From positions 55,729 to 119,728 of the forward strand of contig JAANBB010000086.1 of the NCBI GenBank assembly GCA_014621425.1: a stretch of 64,000 nucleotides of DNA, in the 5' to 3' direction. Below the pieces are notes generated by a model. The model had not been told where the DNA came from and searched no databases. It saw only the letters and a program-made list of their open reading frames with translations. The position numbers were made by a program, and so were the translations under genes. The stretch comes from Cylindrodendrum hubeiense. Taxonomy: Eukaryota; Ascomycota; Sordariomycetes; Hypocreales; Nectriaceae. Positions 22,359 to 34,380 of the stretch are shown one piece after another. The number at the start of each line of letters is the position of its first letter. Within the stretch, counting starts at the first letter, position 1.

Positions 22359-23605
22359 TGCTGTGGGTAATTCGATGCCGGGTCGGTGAATGTGGTGTCG
22401 ACATATCTATGCCTCCTGTTATTTTCCAACAAACTTGAACCGATATGCGACAAATCGAACGAGATTTTTCTTATTTTAGAGCCCGTTCAACTTCAAAGGT
22501 GACAAGAAGTATAAACGCGTAGGATTGGCACAAATAAGCGGGGGATCACCAACTTTCGACCCAGACAACATGATGTCGCTCTTTCTTGTCTGAGTTCCAA
22601 AATCTCAGACCTTGCAGCCAAGGACAAATTATATATCTTCGTTTCTGATTCCTCCTTCAAAATGATATATTCTGGCTCCCAACAAATTATATTATTGAAA
22701 TCAAATCAACACGTTACAACTCTTTTGAATGATGGCGTAGACTGCTTCATACTAAAGCTACAAAAGTGAAAATAAAAACAATTTGCTACATACAGAAATG
22801 ACAGGGATCTCTTTATTAAGAACCAATGCTACCAAAATTTTGATAGTATGAACAAATACCTATGCTTCGTCAGACAGACCCCCACTGACCTCGAGGCTTG
22901 AACAACGGCCCTTGTGATGGATCAGCTACCCTAGACCCGGACCACCTATTTGATGAATCTCAAAAATAAATTGCGAAGTGCCAGAACACTGACTCACCCC
23001 GTATCCCAAGATTTATAACCTGAGGAACTATTGCGAATATTTCGCTGGTAATATCATGAATCTTTGAGGCGATAGAAATCAGAAAGCGGTAACATAGAGA
23101 GACAGAGTGAGCTAGTACCGAGACCATTTTGCTGGGATCGTGATTGCCTTTACTTTTACATAGTTGTTTGCCTACGCTGAATATTTGCACATCTGTACAT
23201 CAAGTCATCTTAGTTATCACCAAAAAACAGTTAAAAGGAATATGCCTGCCTTATTGCGACCGCTCAATGTTGCTTTGGACTACCACTATAGATGTTCAAC
23301 TCTGTACTCCGAGAGCACTATGCTAGTAAGAATGTACCACGCCTGGCATCGCCGGGAATTGAAATTAATGAGTCTCTGGCTTTCCTAAACCCAGAAAGCT
23401 CTGAATGGTAGCAGCCCTTGATCGGCTTGCTGTCCCTTCGACCATCACTTGTAATCACAAGCATAGTCAGCTAAGGTTTACGAGATTATAGGATCTTACT
23501 GGCTTGTAAAAGTAATGCCAAGGTGTGCATAAGCGACTGTCAATTGAGTATGATGTCTAGAGCCGCGGTCATTCTTGATCTGCCAAATGTAGAATAAAAT
23601 CCAAA
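22359..23605. other. Intergenic region, 1.25 kb, between convergent genes
   Basis: The HET gene and the PAN-domain gene both end here. Short frames on both strands lack domains and look accidental. I see no RNA gene or repeat. Confidence 0.5.
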
Positions 23606-24805
23606 CTATCCGACAAGTTGGGGAGTACCGCAATGCCCAGTTTGCCAAGATCCTATGCCATCCTCATACCGAACTGTACTCACTCCAATCGGGCACGTAT
23701 TTTCAGCTACAGCCCCATTCTGCGCAACTAGAGTACAGTCTGATTGCGAATAATAATAAAACACACAGCCAGGGGTTATGTAGCAGGCTTCGCAACACGC
23801 TAGAAAATCCGGCTTCGGGTTGACCTCGAAATGGGTATTATCAGGGTGGTAAATTGACCCCCAGCTTTTCGGCACAACACTCTCGCAGGGATTGAGCGTG
23901 ACAGTACTGGTGACAATTTTGGTGGTTGTGGATGTCTCAAGTACAGGCAGTGTTGTTATATAAGTATTGTGAGCTGTGGCTGAGCTGGTCTTGGTCTTCG
24001 TGAAGAAGATTGTTGATGTAGGTCTGATAGTCTTCGTGACGGTTCGTGTCTTCGGGTGAACGACCGCCCAGCATGATGAGGATAGCTGGCTATCATTGGA
24101 ATTGTCATTCTTCCCGCGACGGACAGGCTGGTCGGGCTCGGGTCGGGGAATGCCAGCAGTGGTGGCGATGTGTGTTGACGTCTCGGTGACGTATCTAGAA
24201 AAGCCTATTAGTATGATGCACTGGGACCCATAGCAGCGTCAAGCTATTCTAATATGATCGATCACAAAAGAGAACCAAGCGAATGGAGATAGGCCAAGGA
24301 AATAAGCATAGGGAATTAAACATACTCTGTGATCGTAGGCCTTGTGGTGATGACATGAGTCTCCGTGCTTATAGTGCGTGTCACAACGGTCTTTATCTTG
24401 TGAGTGATCGTTGTGCCACGCTTCGCTGTGACGGTTTTTGTTTCAGTAGCGGCGTACGGCGTAATGGAGAGGTACTTAGAGCAGAATCTCTTAAAGTTCG
24501 CATTCCCAGATTGCCTTTCGCGGGGACTCATGGAGTTTCTGCGATTGACCGCTTCGTCGCTGTGGATTACCTTGTAGGCATCCTCGCCTGAACGGATGAC
24601 GTCTTTGTAGTGAAAAATGCTGTCAGCAAAAGATTGGCCGTTTAGCATACTTGCGCTTCGCAAACATACTAGCCTGCTGCTCGGTAACCTCTACGACCCC
24701 ATCCTCGAGGGTTGAGATGGTGACGGTGGCCGCTTCTGTCGCACCAGCTGTCGCAATGGATGACAGCCGCAGAATAGCTATCAATAGAAGCGAGGGGGCC
24801 GTCAT
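23606..24805 (-). CDS. Secreted Ser/Thr-rich protein with a C-terminal PAN/apple-like domain
   Basis: Three exons: 24805-24670, 24587-24326 and 24194-23606, giving 328 residues. Introns of 82 and 131 bp have GTATGT donors and CTGAC or CTAAT branches, and all joins are in frame. The N-terminus is a clear signal peptide (basic-free MTAPSLLLIAILRL core, cleavage near ATAGA). The middle, about residues 80-250, is rich in Thr, Ser and Lys with repeated Thr-x-Thr stretches, as in O-glycosylated stalks, and includes a basic PVRRGK site. The last 90 residues hold closely spaced cysteines (CCEACYITPGC, SDCTLV, ENTCPIG, HCGT), resembling PAN/apple domains that bind carbohydrate or protein. It is probably extracellular or wall-associated. 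No GPI-anchor signal is visible. Confidence 0.8.
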
Positions 24806-25670
24806 TTTGAGACGGGTAGGCTAGCGGTCTCTGTAGTGATTTGATGCTACCGAGTTAAGAGATCGGTCGAGTGGAGAGCACTTTCTCATGTGCAGAACTT
24901 GTGAGAGGATTGGCCCTCTCTCAGTACTTCTCAACAACACCGACATTTACTACAGATTCAGCCTTAAAACGCTACATTAAATCATTGAGCCGTCCCGCCA
25001 AGCTAGTGACCCCAACCTCGCTATGCCGCAATAAAAGTAAGCTTAACTTGCCCTGCGCGCATGCTGAACACTGTGAACTACACTATATAGAGGTGTTTGG
25101 GGCTTGGCAAATGTCGGTATGGGGTTAGAGATCGGCAGCCCCAACTGAGATATGTTCAGCTCCGCTGTAGACCGTCATGGGCTAAGAAAAACAGTGGGGA
25201 TGGGCTTACAGGCCATTCAAGCGTTGGTCGCCGCTGTTGCTGGCGCCATTATTTTTGCCGTAATCATGGAGGCTGTCCGCCATCAGCTGTAGTACTAAGC
25301 CATAGGCCGTTTCACCTCTCAGCTGTGGCTTTCATAGGCGTCGAGATTCAGGCAACATGCCACGCCAATGTCCAGCTGCCAGTGAGCTTCCAGCCGAAAA
25401 CCTTCCACACGGCACAAGGGTCTGTTTTCGTTACCACAGCAAGTGTAAGGAATATCTAGACGAAGGTAAAAGACCAGTCTCGTCAGATCGAGGTTTTTAT
25501 CAAGCAAAATGGCCCATACAGCTGACGTAGGAGCTAGCTAGCTCGTTAATATTTTACTTGATGAGACCAGTGACGCGCGCAGTGCTAAACAATTATTTCA
25601 TGACGATAAGATGCAAGCAAAAGCCACTTTCTGCCCTCCACAAATTGCTGTGGCTATAGGTTAAGTCGAC
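24806..25670. other. Intergenic region up to the retrotransposon
   Basis: Contains the promoter of the PAN-domain gene. A plus-strand frame at 25,097-25,459 shows no domain or splice logic and is rejected. Nothing else is recognised before the target duplication at 25,671. Confidence 0.45.
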
Positions 25671-25675
25671 ATTGC

Positions 25676-25865
25676 TGTTGCGGGCCACAAGGTCACGTGG
25701 GGGACCCACGAAGCATCAAGCCCGATGCCGGACTATCAGATGGGGCCGGTTAGGGCTGATGGGAATGCCACCACTGTATTTAGCTGTGCGGATACTGCTA
25801 GCAGCTTGAATTGACCACCGATGCATCTCTCTGAGTCCAGACCTATTGTGGCGACCCCCGTAACA
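25676..25865 (+). repeat. 5' LTR of the copia element
   Basis: 190 bp, TGTTGC...GTAACA. It differs from the 3' LTR at nine positions, all transitions, and each is T or A in the 3' copy where this copy has C or G. Confidence 0.95.
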
Positions 25866-25877
25866 GGTTATGAGCCC
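25866..25877 (+). other. Primer binding site (initiator Met tRNA anticodon arm)
   Basis: GGTTATGAGCCC follows the 5' LTR directly. It is the complement of the anticodon stem-loop GGGCTCATAACC of initiator tRNA-Met. Priming by an internally cut half-tRNA is known for copia of Drosophila and relatives. Confidence 0.75.
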
Positions 25878-26037
25878 GGACTTTGCAAGCAATTGCAGGC
25901 AGCTACGACGTACAGCAGCTGCCCCACTGAGATCTTAGGTCCCTCATCGCAGCAGCGCACTGACTGCGATTGAGGTCGTATTCGAAGATCCTACGCGCCG
26001 TAACGAAGCTCGGTACAGCTAGGTCCTGCAAGTCACG

Positions 26038-27330
26038 ATGTCTGACCCTGCGGATGAGGGTGGCCTTGACCCTGTCAAGAGAAGCCTCCCGCCCCAAGAC
26101 GAAGCCGCTTATAGTGACAATGAGCCCTCCAAGCCGAGCCTGGAGGACTATGATGATAAGGTGTCTGAGGACCTGATCTAACAGACCGTGAGGGTAGTGA
26201 TGGAGGCGTGGAAGGCCCAGTAAAGGAAGAAACCTATGGCCCAGCCTCCAGTCTCTCTAAGGCAGTCATTCTCACATACCCCAGCTGGGCTCCCTATGAA
26301 GCTGCCCATGGGGTATATGATGTATGCCCAAGCTGGCCTGCCCACGAGGTAGCCCGATTATCACACGTAAAGACCCCTCGAGACCCCGAGCCCTAGATTA
26401 ACACTATCTGTAGCCATGGTAACTAAGATAAGGGAAACCCTATATTTCTCATAGTAGTAAGATATGATAATGGCCTTGATCTTCGAGAGCCTGCCATAGT
26501 AGGGCCTGATGGACCTGACCCCCGTAGAGATCAAGGAAGCCCGGGATCTACGCTTCTTCAAGCTACGGATGCCCGAGATTATGAAGCTTAAGGGACCGGA
26601 ATAGTGGTGAAACTGGAAGCAGGTCCTTGATGGTGCCCTAGTCGCCACTGGTGTATATAATCAGATCTAGTTATCTGGAAGAGGTGAGGGAAAGCTATTG
26701 ATAGAGATTACTGTTAATATTGCTGGAGATGCTTTTGAAGCTATTGCTGGACTGTCCTAAGGCACGAGGGCTTATATAATGCTAATCTAGTGATATAAGG
26801 CCTTGACGGGCTTCATAGAGAATACCCTATGGACTAAGCTTATAATACTAAGGCTCAAGGACCTGAAAAGCATACTAATCTATATTAGTAAGTTTAGGAA
26901 GCTAGCCTGGCTATATCACAGTATAGATAGTGATATTATAATGAGGACCGAATTTAATATCTTTATAACTAGTATAGGTATCATAGTAAAAGATTAAACT
27001 GATTGAACATTTACGAAGATAAGAGATAACTATCTTAATAACCTGACCTTAATAGAGATTTAAGATAATCTCAGCACTTATATAGAGAGATATATATATA
27101 AGGCCAAGGCTACCTAGGATAATAATTATAGTAATAGCTAAGATAATAACTATAGAAGATCTAGTATAATAATAATAGTATAGTCACAGTGGCCAAAGGA
27201 CCTATTATATATTACCTATTATAATTATAGTAAGAAGGGCTATATTTTAAGGGAATGTCAATTTAAGAAGAAGATCTAGCTTGAAGATAAGGGTATTATT
27301 AATCTTAAGATAAGGGAGTCTGTATAGGCA
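26038..27330 (+). pseudogene. Degraded gag of the copia element
   Basis: ATG 26038 opens 47 acidic residues (MSDPADEGGLDPVKRSL start) before TAA. Continuing in frame shows more Gag-like sequence interrupted by TAA and TAG codons. Near 27,225-27,275 a CX2CX4HX4C zinc knuckle is recognisable but mutated: Cys, Cys and His are replaced by Tyr and only the last Cys remains, as RIP would cause. Non-functional. Confidence 0.75.
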
Positions 27331-27599
27331 TATATTGTCTTAAAGGAAGCCCCTGAGGTCACAGGTATTCTAGGAAGTAATAGCTTTACCTATTAAGTCA
27401 GTGAGGCTAGTCTCGCTAAGATAAGAGGGATTTACGAACAATTCCTAGCTAGTAAGAAAGGCCCTGAAACCCCTATAGTTACTGACTATAGCAAGCCTAA
27501 CGAGGGTATTCAGGTTGAACACAGAGAGCCTAGTAAGGCCCTAGTAGGTTATACCTTTATTTTATAGTTATATATAATAGAGGCTATAATCCCTAGTAA

Positions 27600-30500
27600 A
27601 AGGGATTGATGGCTATGGGATTCTGGAAGTGATCTTTATATTATTAATAATACTAAATAGTTCTGTGATAATAATTAGGTAGAGATGAAGGAATTGATTA
27701 TAGTTATAATAGATATCGGGCCTGTATATCTAATAGTTATTAGGATAGTTCTTATAATACTATATAGAAAGGGAAAAGAGATTATTATAGTATCTCTTTA
27801 AGATATAATCTATATACTCTTATTCTTATTAAATGTCTTTTCTAGTGAAAAGATATACCTTTCCGGTGACTACCTTAGCTAGAATTATATTATAAATAAG
27901 GAAGATCTTGTTATTAGTATGATTGATGTCTATAAGTGTGGCTTCCTCCTATAGGTTATAGGAGGTATTATTAGATAATGAGGTCTATGAAAATAGGTAA
28001 TATTTACATATTAAGAAATGTGAAATATAATATTATAGTACTAATAGCTAGGCTATAGTAGTTCTAAGAGCATTAATAAGACCCTTAAAGTGACCTATAG
28101 AGAAATAAAGCTGATAATAGTTATTAGGAATAATTGTGATGCCTATGAGCTCGCGAAGGCTGTCAGATATAGCCTAAAGGCCCTGACCTTACGGGCATAA
28201 TGAGCCCTAGACTTCCTCCACACTGACCTCTGCGAGATCAAGCCTGTTATATATAATGGAAAGAAATATATATTATTAATAATGGATAATAAGAGCCGCT
28301 TCCGTATTATTTACCTATTCAGGATTAAAGGCAAGGTCTATATAATGCTTATTATAGTGTATGACTAGCTTAAGACCTAATATAGTAGACTAAAGGGTAT
28401 CCAGATTAATAGAGGTAAGGAACTTTAGAATATAATCCTCAGAGTCTATATAAGACTATAAGGTATAATAATTATAATCATATTATCCTATGGGTACGAG
28501 CAAAATAGTACTATTAAATATACCTATTATATTATCCTTAATAAAGCTCACATAATAATAATAGCCCAGGATATCTCTTCTAAGCTATGGGGGGAGATTA
28601 TGATTATTATAGTTAATATTATAAATCTAATAGTTATAGAAAGTTTAGGTTAGAAGATTTTATTAGAGGTCTTTAATAATAATATTAAAGGAATAGCTAA
28701 AGATAATGATAGTTATCTGAACTGGCTAAGTATTAAATATCTATAAGTCCTAGGATATAAGATAATTATTATAATCAAATTAGAAAAGCAAATAAAAGTA
28801 ATAAAGTTATAATCTTATAAATTTAAGGGTATTCTTATTAACTTTAAAAGAAGATATCTATATTATATCTAGGATCTAAATATAAGGTAGGTCTATATTA
28901 TCTTATATATTATATTCCTTGAAAACTTATTAATATTATCTAGTTATAAGATAATGAGATCAAGGCCCTCCGGGACAGTTAGGTAAATTCAAGTAATAGA
29001 ACTTAAGATAAAGCTAGTAAGAGTAATAGACTGGACTATAAGTATAGTTATAACCTTGTATTAGGACCTTAACCTGAAGACCGTATATAAGGCCCTCAAG
29101 CTCTCTGATAGAGTAACCTAGAGAGAATTAGCCTATCTAGAGATAAAGGTATTATTAGATAAGGGTATTATTAATTTCCTATCTCATATTATGATATTAG
29201 TAGGAAGGTATCTCTTAATAATAAAATAAATACTAAAATATAAGTATAATAAGTATAATAAGGTAATAAAGTATAAATTAAGGCTTATAGCTTAAGGCTT
29301 CTAGTAATATAAAGGTATTAATTATAATAAGACCTTCTTATTTATAGTGAGATCAGTTTCTTAGTATATTATCCTAGCCTATATAATTTAATATAATTAC
29401 AGGTTTATATAGGTAAATATTATAGCTACCTATCTTAATAGAGACCTTAAAGAAAATATCTATATAGAGTTATTCCTGCTATTTGATAATTTCTTTCATA
29501 ACCCTTAATATAAATATTATATTAAGAAATGAGGTTATAAAGATAACTATATTATCTAGCTTAGTCAGGCCCTCTATAATCTTAAGTAAAGTGGCTAGTA
29601 ATAGTAGAAAAAACTTAAAGATAAGCTTACTAAGCTAGGCTTTAAGTAGCTAAAGTTAAATATTATAATCTACCTAGATCTAGAACAAGAGATTATTATA
29701 ACTTCCTATATAGATAATCTAATTATAATTATAATAGATAAAGGCATAGAAGAATATTATTATAAGTAATTAAGCTCTAATCTTAATATTAAAAGACTAG
29801 GCTTTCCGCATTTCTTTCTAGGTATTATAATCATAGTTACTAATAATAATAATATTATTCTTATATAGACTAATTATATAAAGAATATCCTTAAGATATT
29901 CTAGATAACTAATTATAAGATAGCTTTAATTCTAATAGACCCGGATACCTACCTAGAAATAAGAAAGAATATTAAGCTAAGCCTACGAGGGCTAAAGGAG
30001 ATATATATAACCCTTATAAGGAAACTTAATTATCTAATTATATAGATAAGACTAGATATTACCTTCCTAATAGGGCTATAAGTATACTTTATAATTAAGT
30101 CTAATAAAGCCTACTATAAGTTAGTAAGGTATATCTTATATTATCTTAAAGGGAACCCATTTTAAGATATCTACTATTGTAAATAACTATAAGAAATCTA
30201 TAATAATCTCTACGGGCTCTACGGATATAATAATTCTAATTATACCACTGACCCTAATATCTCATAATCTATAGCCAGATATATCTTTATAATAAATAGG
30301 GCCCTAATCTCGTAGACTAGTAAGAGATAATTAATAGTTATAAAGTCAATTATAGAGGCTAAATATTATAGGATATTAGCTATGGTATTAGAGGTAATGT
30401 GGATTAGGAGCTTTATAGCTAAGCTAGATATCCCGTTAATCTCACTATTAATAATCTTCGCGGATAACCAGAGCTCTATTAAGCTAGCTTATAACCCTAC

Positions 30501-30680
30501 ATACCACACCTATATAAAGTATATTACTATATATTACTACTATATACAAGAGGCTATTACTAATAGAGATATTGAGATATAATATATTAACACTGACGAA
30601 ATAGCTATTAATAGGCTTATAAAACCACTAACTAAGAAAAAATATAAGGAATTTATTAGCCTCACGGACATGACTTCCTA
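27600..30680 (+). pseudogene. Degraded pol (protease, integrase, reverse transcriptase, RNase H)
   Basis: Fragments appear in copia order. A protease-like WDSGSDLYIIN lies near 27,615. An integrase core has DFLHTDLCEIKP near 28,210 followed by GKKYILLIMDNKSR. Reverse transcriptase has SYIDNLII (from the YVDD box) near 29,706 and KLVRYILYYLKG near 30,120. RNase H has FADNQSSIKLAYNP in an open stretch at 30,382-30,582. Stops and tyrosine or isoleucine substitutions are dense. No function remains. Confidence 0.85.
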
Positions 30681-30758
30681 GAAGGCCAGAAATACTAGAG
30701 ATAGAGAGATTAAGACTAAATTAACTATAATTAGAATATCCTGTCAGGCATATTAGGC

Positions 30759-30769
30759 TTGGGGGGGAG
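30759..30769 (+). other. Polypurine tract
   Basis: A run of seven G followed by AG sits immediately before the 3' LTR, the expected plus-strand primer site. Confidence 0.7.
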
Positions 30770-30959
30770 TGTTGCGGGTCATAAGGTTACGTGGGGGACC
30801 CACGAAGCATCAAGCCTGATGCCGGACTATCAGATAGGGCCGGTTAGGGCTGATGGGAATGCCACCACTGTATTTAGCTGTGCGAATACTGCTAGCAGCT
30901 TGAATTGACCACTGATATATCTCTCTGAGTCCAGACCTATTGTGGCGACCCCCGTAACA
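30770..30959 (+). repeat. 3' LTR of the copia element
   Basis: 190 bp, same ends as the 5' LTR. It carries all nine T/A states at the variable positions, showing RIP-type change on this copy. Confidence 0.95.
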
Positions 30960-30964
30960 ATTGC

Positions 30965-32500
30965 TGTGTTCCTGAGAACGCTGCTAGTTCCGACTCAGCA
31001 CCCGCGCCGTTCCCAGCCAACAACTTGTGACATCGATAAAATGTTGCAAACCATTTGGCTAGCAAATTCCTGACGCTCTTCGAATCGGGCCTTCCGTGAG
31101 TACTCCAGTCTCTCTCCAAATAGTACCAAAACAAAATCCGAAGGAATGAAAACTGTCAAGAATATGATATTAGATGAAATTCGGATGCCTTCACTACAAG
31201 GATGCTCTTCTCCATATTGAGTAGAGGCGGCGGAGTCCTTCTCTTTGTATTGAATTGATTCTTTTTCAAATGGTATCGAATTTGTAATTGTGTATAACCG
31301 ATTCACTCGCGAGACCCATGCCATGAAAGCCTCTTGTTTAAGCAGGAAGCCCCATACTTTCAGCCATCATCGCAGTTTCGGAGTTTCCGAGGACCGAAAG
31401 CATGGGTCTATTGGTCGTATACGAGCTAAAAGTCCGGGCTGGACCGGGATTCATCCATCGGGCTGTTACCTAATACGTTTGTCGTCTAACCAGAGTGAAG
31501 GAACTCCGCGGGTAGACCGCTTTAAGACTAGTGTAGTATACCTAGTCTCTAGACCTTCCAAATTATTGGTGCATTTGTGGCTGGCAAAAGGTCCGGTCAC
31601 GGACGAAGGCAGGGACTGGTGATGCATTTAGCTTGAGCTCGGAATAGTCAGGTTCTCTCAAGCCAAGCCGGGTACGGACAACATTACCACGACCATTCTA
31701 ATACAAAATACCTAGCCCATTGTTGAAACCGGTGGCCTTCGTCGTAACGCAGCCCATCGGTTAAAACTTATATACGAGTAAGCTAGTGCTCTGTATTCAA
31801 GTACAGCACGGCCCGCCCATACTTCTTTGACTAATTTGGCATACTATGAGGATCTACTGTGGGATGTGGTATTATATCGCTTTCTCCCGGATATTTGGAC
31901 AATAGAGCGTGGGGGAATTGCCTGGTGCGGCGGAGGTGGCATGTTGCGCTGTGGAGTGTGGTAATAAGGCCCAATTCAGACAGCTGACCTTCTGGCGCTT
32001 CGCGCCATTTGCGTTGTTGCAATAGTCTGCACTATGTATTTGATTATGCTGGTGAACCATGCAGCGTTCCGCCTCAGAAATTGGCTGGTGTAAGGAGCAC
32101 ATTTTAGCTATTTCACGTGAGTCATAATCGACCGTCGTATATCAATATACCAGAATTTTGAGTGGAAGTATAAATTGACCGAGCAAGCTCAAAGATTGAT
32201 CGTTGGCGCGGGAATTATGTATGCCCCCCTAATCATTTGATGAGCTTATGTTTCCGGCCTTGTCTGTCTGATCATCTGATAAGATTACATTTTCCACCTC
32301 CTGATCACTGTGATCATCTGATAATCGCACAATCCACTTATTTGACACCTTCCATCTACAGCTCTAAAATTCGCTCAATTCATGCTATTCCCAGTATGGA
32401 AATGCTCGTATATGCATGTTTCGTATATGTAGGAATCGTCTAAAGACCCAACTTTCCAATCCTGCCGTAATTAAATGAATGAACATGTTTTCGATGCAGG
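30965..32500. other. Intergenic region, possibly with a broken minus-strand gene
   Basis: A minus-strand frame at 30,995-31,324 gives 109 residues (MAWVSRVNRLYTITNSIPFE start) with fairly protein-like composition, no domain, and an end close to the retrotransposon junction. It could be the remains of a gene cut by the insertion, but the sequence left of the element shows no continuation. Nothing else is recognised. Confidence 0.3.
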
Positions 32501-32510
32501 TATATATAAA
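32501..32510 (+). promoter_or_regulatory. TATA box of the small secreted protein gene
   Basis: TATATATAAA, about 107 bp before the ATG at 32,617. Confidence 0.5.
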
Positions 32511-32616
32511 CTTGCTGTGATGTTCAACTTTGTTTAAATTCTCGATCCACAGTTACAGACATCTGTATTCAACCTTCGTTACATCTATACCTCGCAGACT
32601 CAACTATACCACTGCA

Positions 32617-32942
32617 ATGAAGCTGACTACTACTGCCATCGGCATTGCTTCTTTTAGCAGCATGGTTTCGGCTGTTTACGTTGTCCCTCGACCAGTTCAA
32701 TGCGATAACTATTGCAGTATGTTATTTTTCACCTCATTTTGTTATGTGTACTTACACGTTCTCTAGAATGGACTTCCCAGGGGGTCTCTGAATGTGATGC
32801 AACTTGGCTTAGACGCTTCAACGTTTGTCTTTCATGTGCCAATACTTATGATCTTTGGGACAACTATGGTGAAGGGTTTGTGGCCAGTGCTACCAGATGC
32901 GGTCTTGAGGCTGTTCCCTCGCCTTCCGGTACTGTATATTAA
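32617..32942 (+). CDS. Small cysteine-rich secreted protein (candidate effector)
   Basis: Exon 1 is 32617-32716 and exon 2 is 32767-32942. The 50-bp intron has donor GTATGT and acceptor CTCTAG, and the frame is restored, giving 91 residues. MKLTTTAIGIASFSSMVSA is a signal peptide with likely cleavage after Ala19. The mature part of about 72 residues has six cysteines (29, 33, 43, 54, 57, 78), enough for three disulfides, and four tryptophans or aromatic pairs in DATWLRRFN and YDLWDNYGEGF. No known domain is recognised. Size, secretion, cysteine content, an intron and a position between transposons match the usual profile of fungal effectors or small secreted proteins, but a role in host interaction is inference. 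The upstream in-frame ATG at 32,530 would spoil the signal peptide, so 32,617 is preferred. Confidence 0.78.
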
Positions 32943-33285
32943 GCAGTAAGGAAATTCCCTTCGCGACACGGTTGAAATCTTGAGAATCTGTTGGTTCAAG
33001 ACCGAATTTGTACAATCTTGAGATACATCGATGTCCCGGACTTAGTCAGAGGGAGGGAGGTGGTTGATACAAGAAACCCTGTCGAGGAAGCAGTGACTCG
33101 AGGCATCCTAGATCAATATAATCACAGATTCTGGGTCCATGGCGAATTGAATACTAAGTCTTAAATTGAACACAGCTATGACGAGTCTATCAGAATTCAT
33201 CAATCCCAACATATAACACCCAGGGTGTGAATATCCATTGTACTGACATTCATTGTTTATATTAAATGTTAGATATGAGTCGTAC

Positions 33286-33315
33286 TGTTGTTGTTGTTGT
33301 TGTTGTTGTTGTTGT
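33286..33315. repeat. Microsatellite (TGT)10
   Basis: Thirty bases of perfect TGT repeat. On the minus strand it would read as polyglutamine inside an 80-codon frame with no other protein-like feature, so I treat it as non-coding. Confidence 0.95.
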
Positions 33316-33319
33316 ATTA

Positions 33320-34380
33320 TTACCGTCGTGAAGGCACCGGAGGTGCCCACAGAATCCCCTAGGGGGCAAGACGACGTGCTAGGCTGGTGTCAATAGCTGA
33401 AGAAGCCTAGATACATACGGTACCCCGGGACCAGAGCATAGGCATCACAGGCCTATAGCTCAGACCTACAGTCCTAGACTGCAATCCTTCTTCCTCTTCC
33501 ATCTAGCAATTAAGCGGCCCTATTTGACCTATTATTTCAAGCCCGATATCCGTCAGTGGATTTTCAGGGCGGGTGTCGGCAACCTATATTTATTAACCAG
33601 CTTGGAATTCTCTAGCATTCCTATTCCTACCTGCCGGCGTTTCAAGACCTCCAGAAATCAAGATCTATATGATAGGAATAACTATAGATGGGAAAACCTC
33701 GCGAGAGGGGAAAACTACTACAGCCAGCATCCATTGATCAGGGCTATCAAGCCAGAACCCTGATGTCTATAAGTAGTCCGATTCTATGACTTCTTGTAGA
33801 CCTGGATTTACAGCTAAGATCCGTAGATCGAGGTATCTAAGACCCGGAGGTTATAGTAGCCTAGGCCCGGAGACCGAGGTAGGTGCTAAGATACGGTGGC
33901 CTTACGCACCTAGGTGCCGAGACGCAGAGCTCGGGGTAAATGTCAAAGCCGAAAGGCTGTCTATAGTCGGAACCGGGAGGCTGTGGCCGAAGCCTTAGCC
34001 CACCTAGATTGAAGCTGGTATCGTGATTGCTGTTGGCTATGATAGCTATACCCTCTGCTGCGGTCTAGCCAGTATTACAGTAGGTATAAGAGCCGTAGTG
34101 GTGTTGGTTGGTCCCCCTAGGCCGTGTTACTTCCCTGCTGCTATCATAGCTACCCAGGCGGTCAGGGCAATAGGCTTCGATTATGGCCGGAGCCCTTGGG
34201 CTGTGGCCGTGGCTGCTGCGTAAAGGAAGTCAACTCTCTCAATCCTTCCTTTAATGTGGTGTTAGTACCCAAAGGGTACCCACCGCGACAGCAGCTAAAT
34301 TTTGGTGGGCCTGCAAAATTTTCCATACTAGTGCTAATAGCCGCTAGTCAGGAAGAATTTTTATAGGAGAGAGTTAGTTG
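33320..34380. other. GC-richer, palindrome-rich patch of unknown origin
   Basis: The composition differs from both sides. Several palindromes are visible: GGCACCGGAGGTGCC (33,335), CCCCTAGGGG (33,358) and GTACCCAAAGGGTAC (about 34,265). There is a separated inverted pair, GCTATGATAGC (34,039) and GCTATCATAGC (34,138), and AAATTTT/AAAATTTT around 34,300-34,320. No transposase or LTR was recognised. It may be a decayed or non-autonomous mobile element. Confidence 0.35.

Larger units (their letters stand above)
25671..30964 (+). mobile_element. Ty1/copia LTR retrotransposon, RIP-degraded, with target duplication
   Basis: A complete element structurally. The 5' LTR is 25,676-25,865 and the 3' LTR is 30,770-30,959, both 190 bp, starting TGTTGCGGG and ending GTAACA. 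It is flanked by a perfect 5-bp duplication ATTGC (25,671-25,675 and 30,960-30,964). A primer site lies directly after the 5' LTR and a G-rich polypurine tract directly before the 3' LTR. The order protease, integrase, reverse transcriptase, RNase H is that of copia. All long frames are broken by stops that fit C-to-T changes (TAA and TAG for CAA and CAG). The LTRs and the first about 800 internal bases keep normal GC while the remainder is extremely AT-rich. Confidence 0.95.

Noticed and set aside
25097..25459. Plus-strand frame of 120 codons before the retrotransposon
   Set aside because: No domain, biased composition and no splice or promoter support.
33108..33350. Minus-strand frame with a polyglutamine run
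   Set aside because: The run is the (TGT)10 microsatellite and the flanks are not protein-like.
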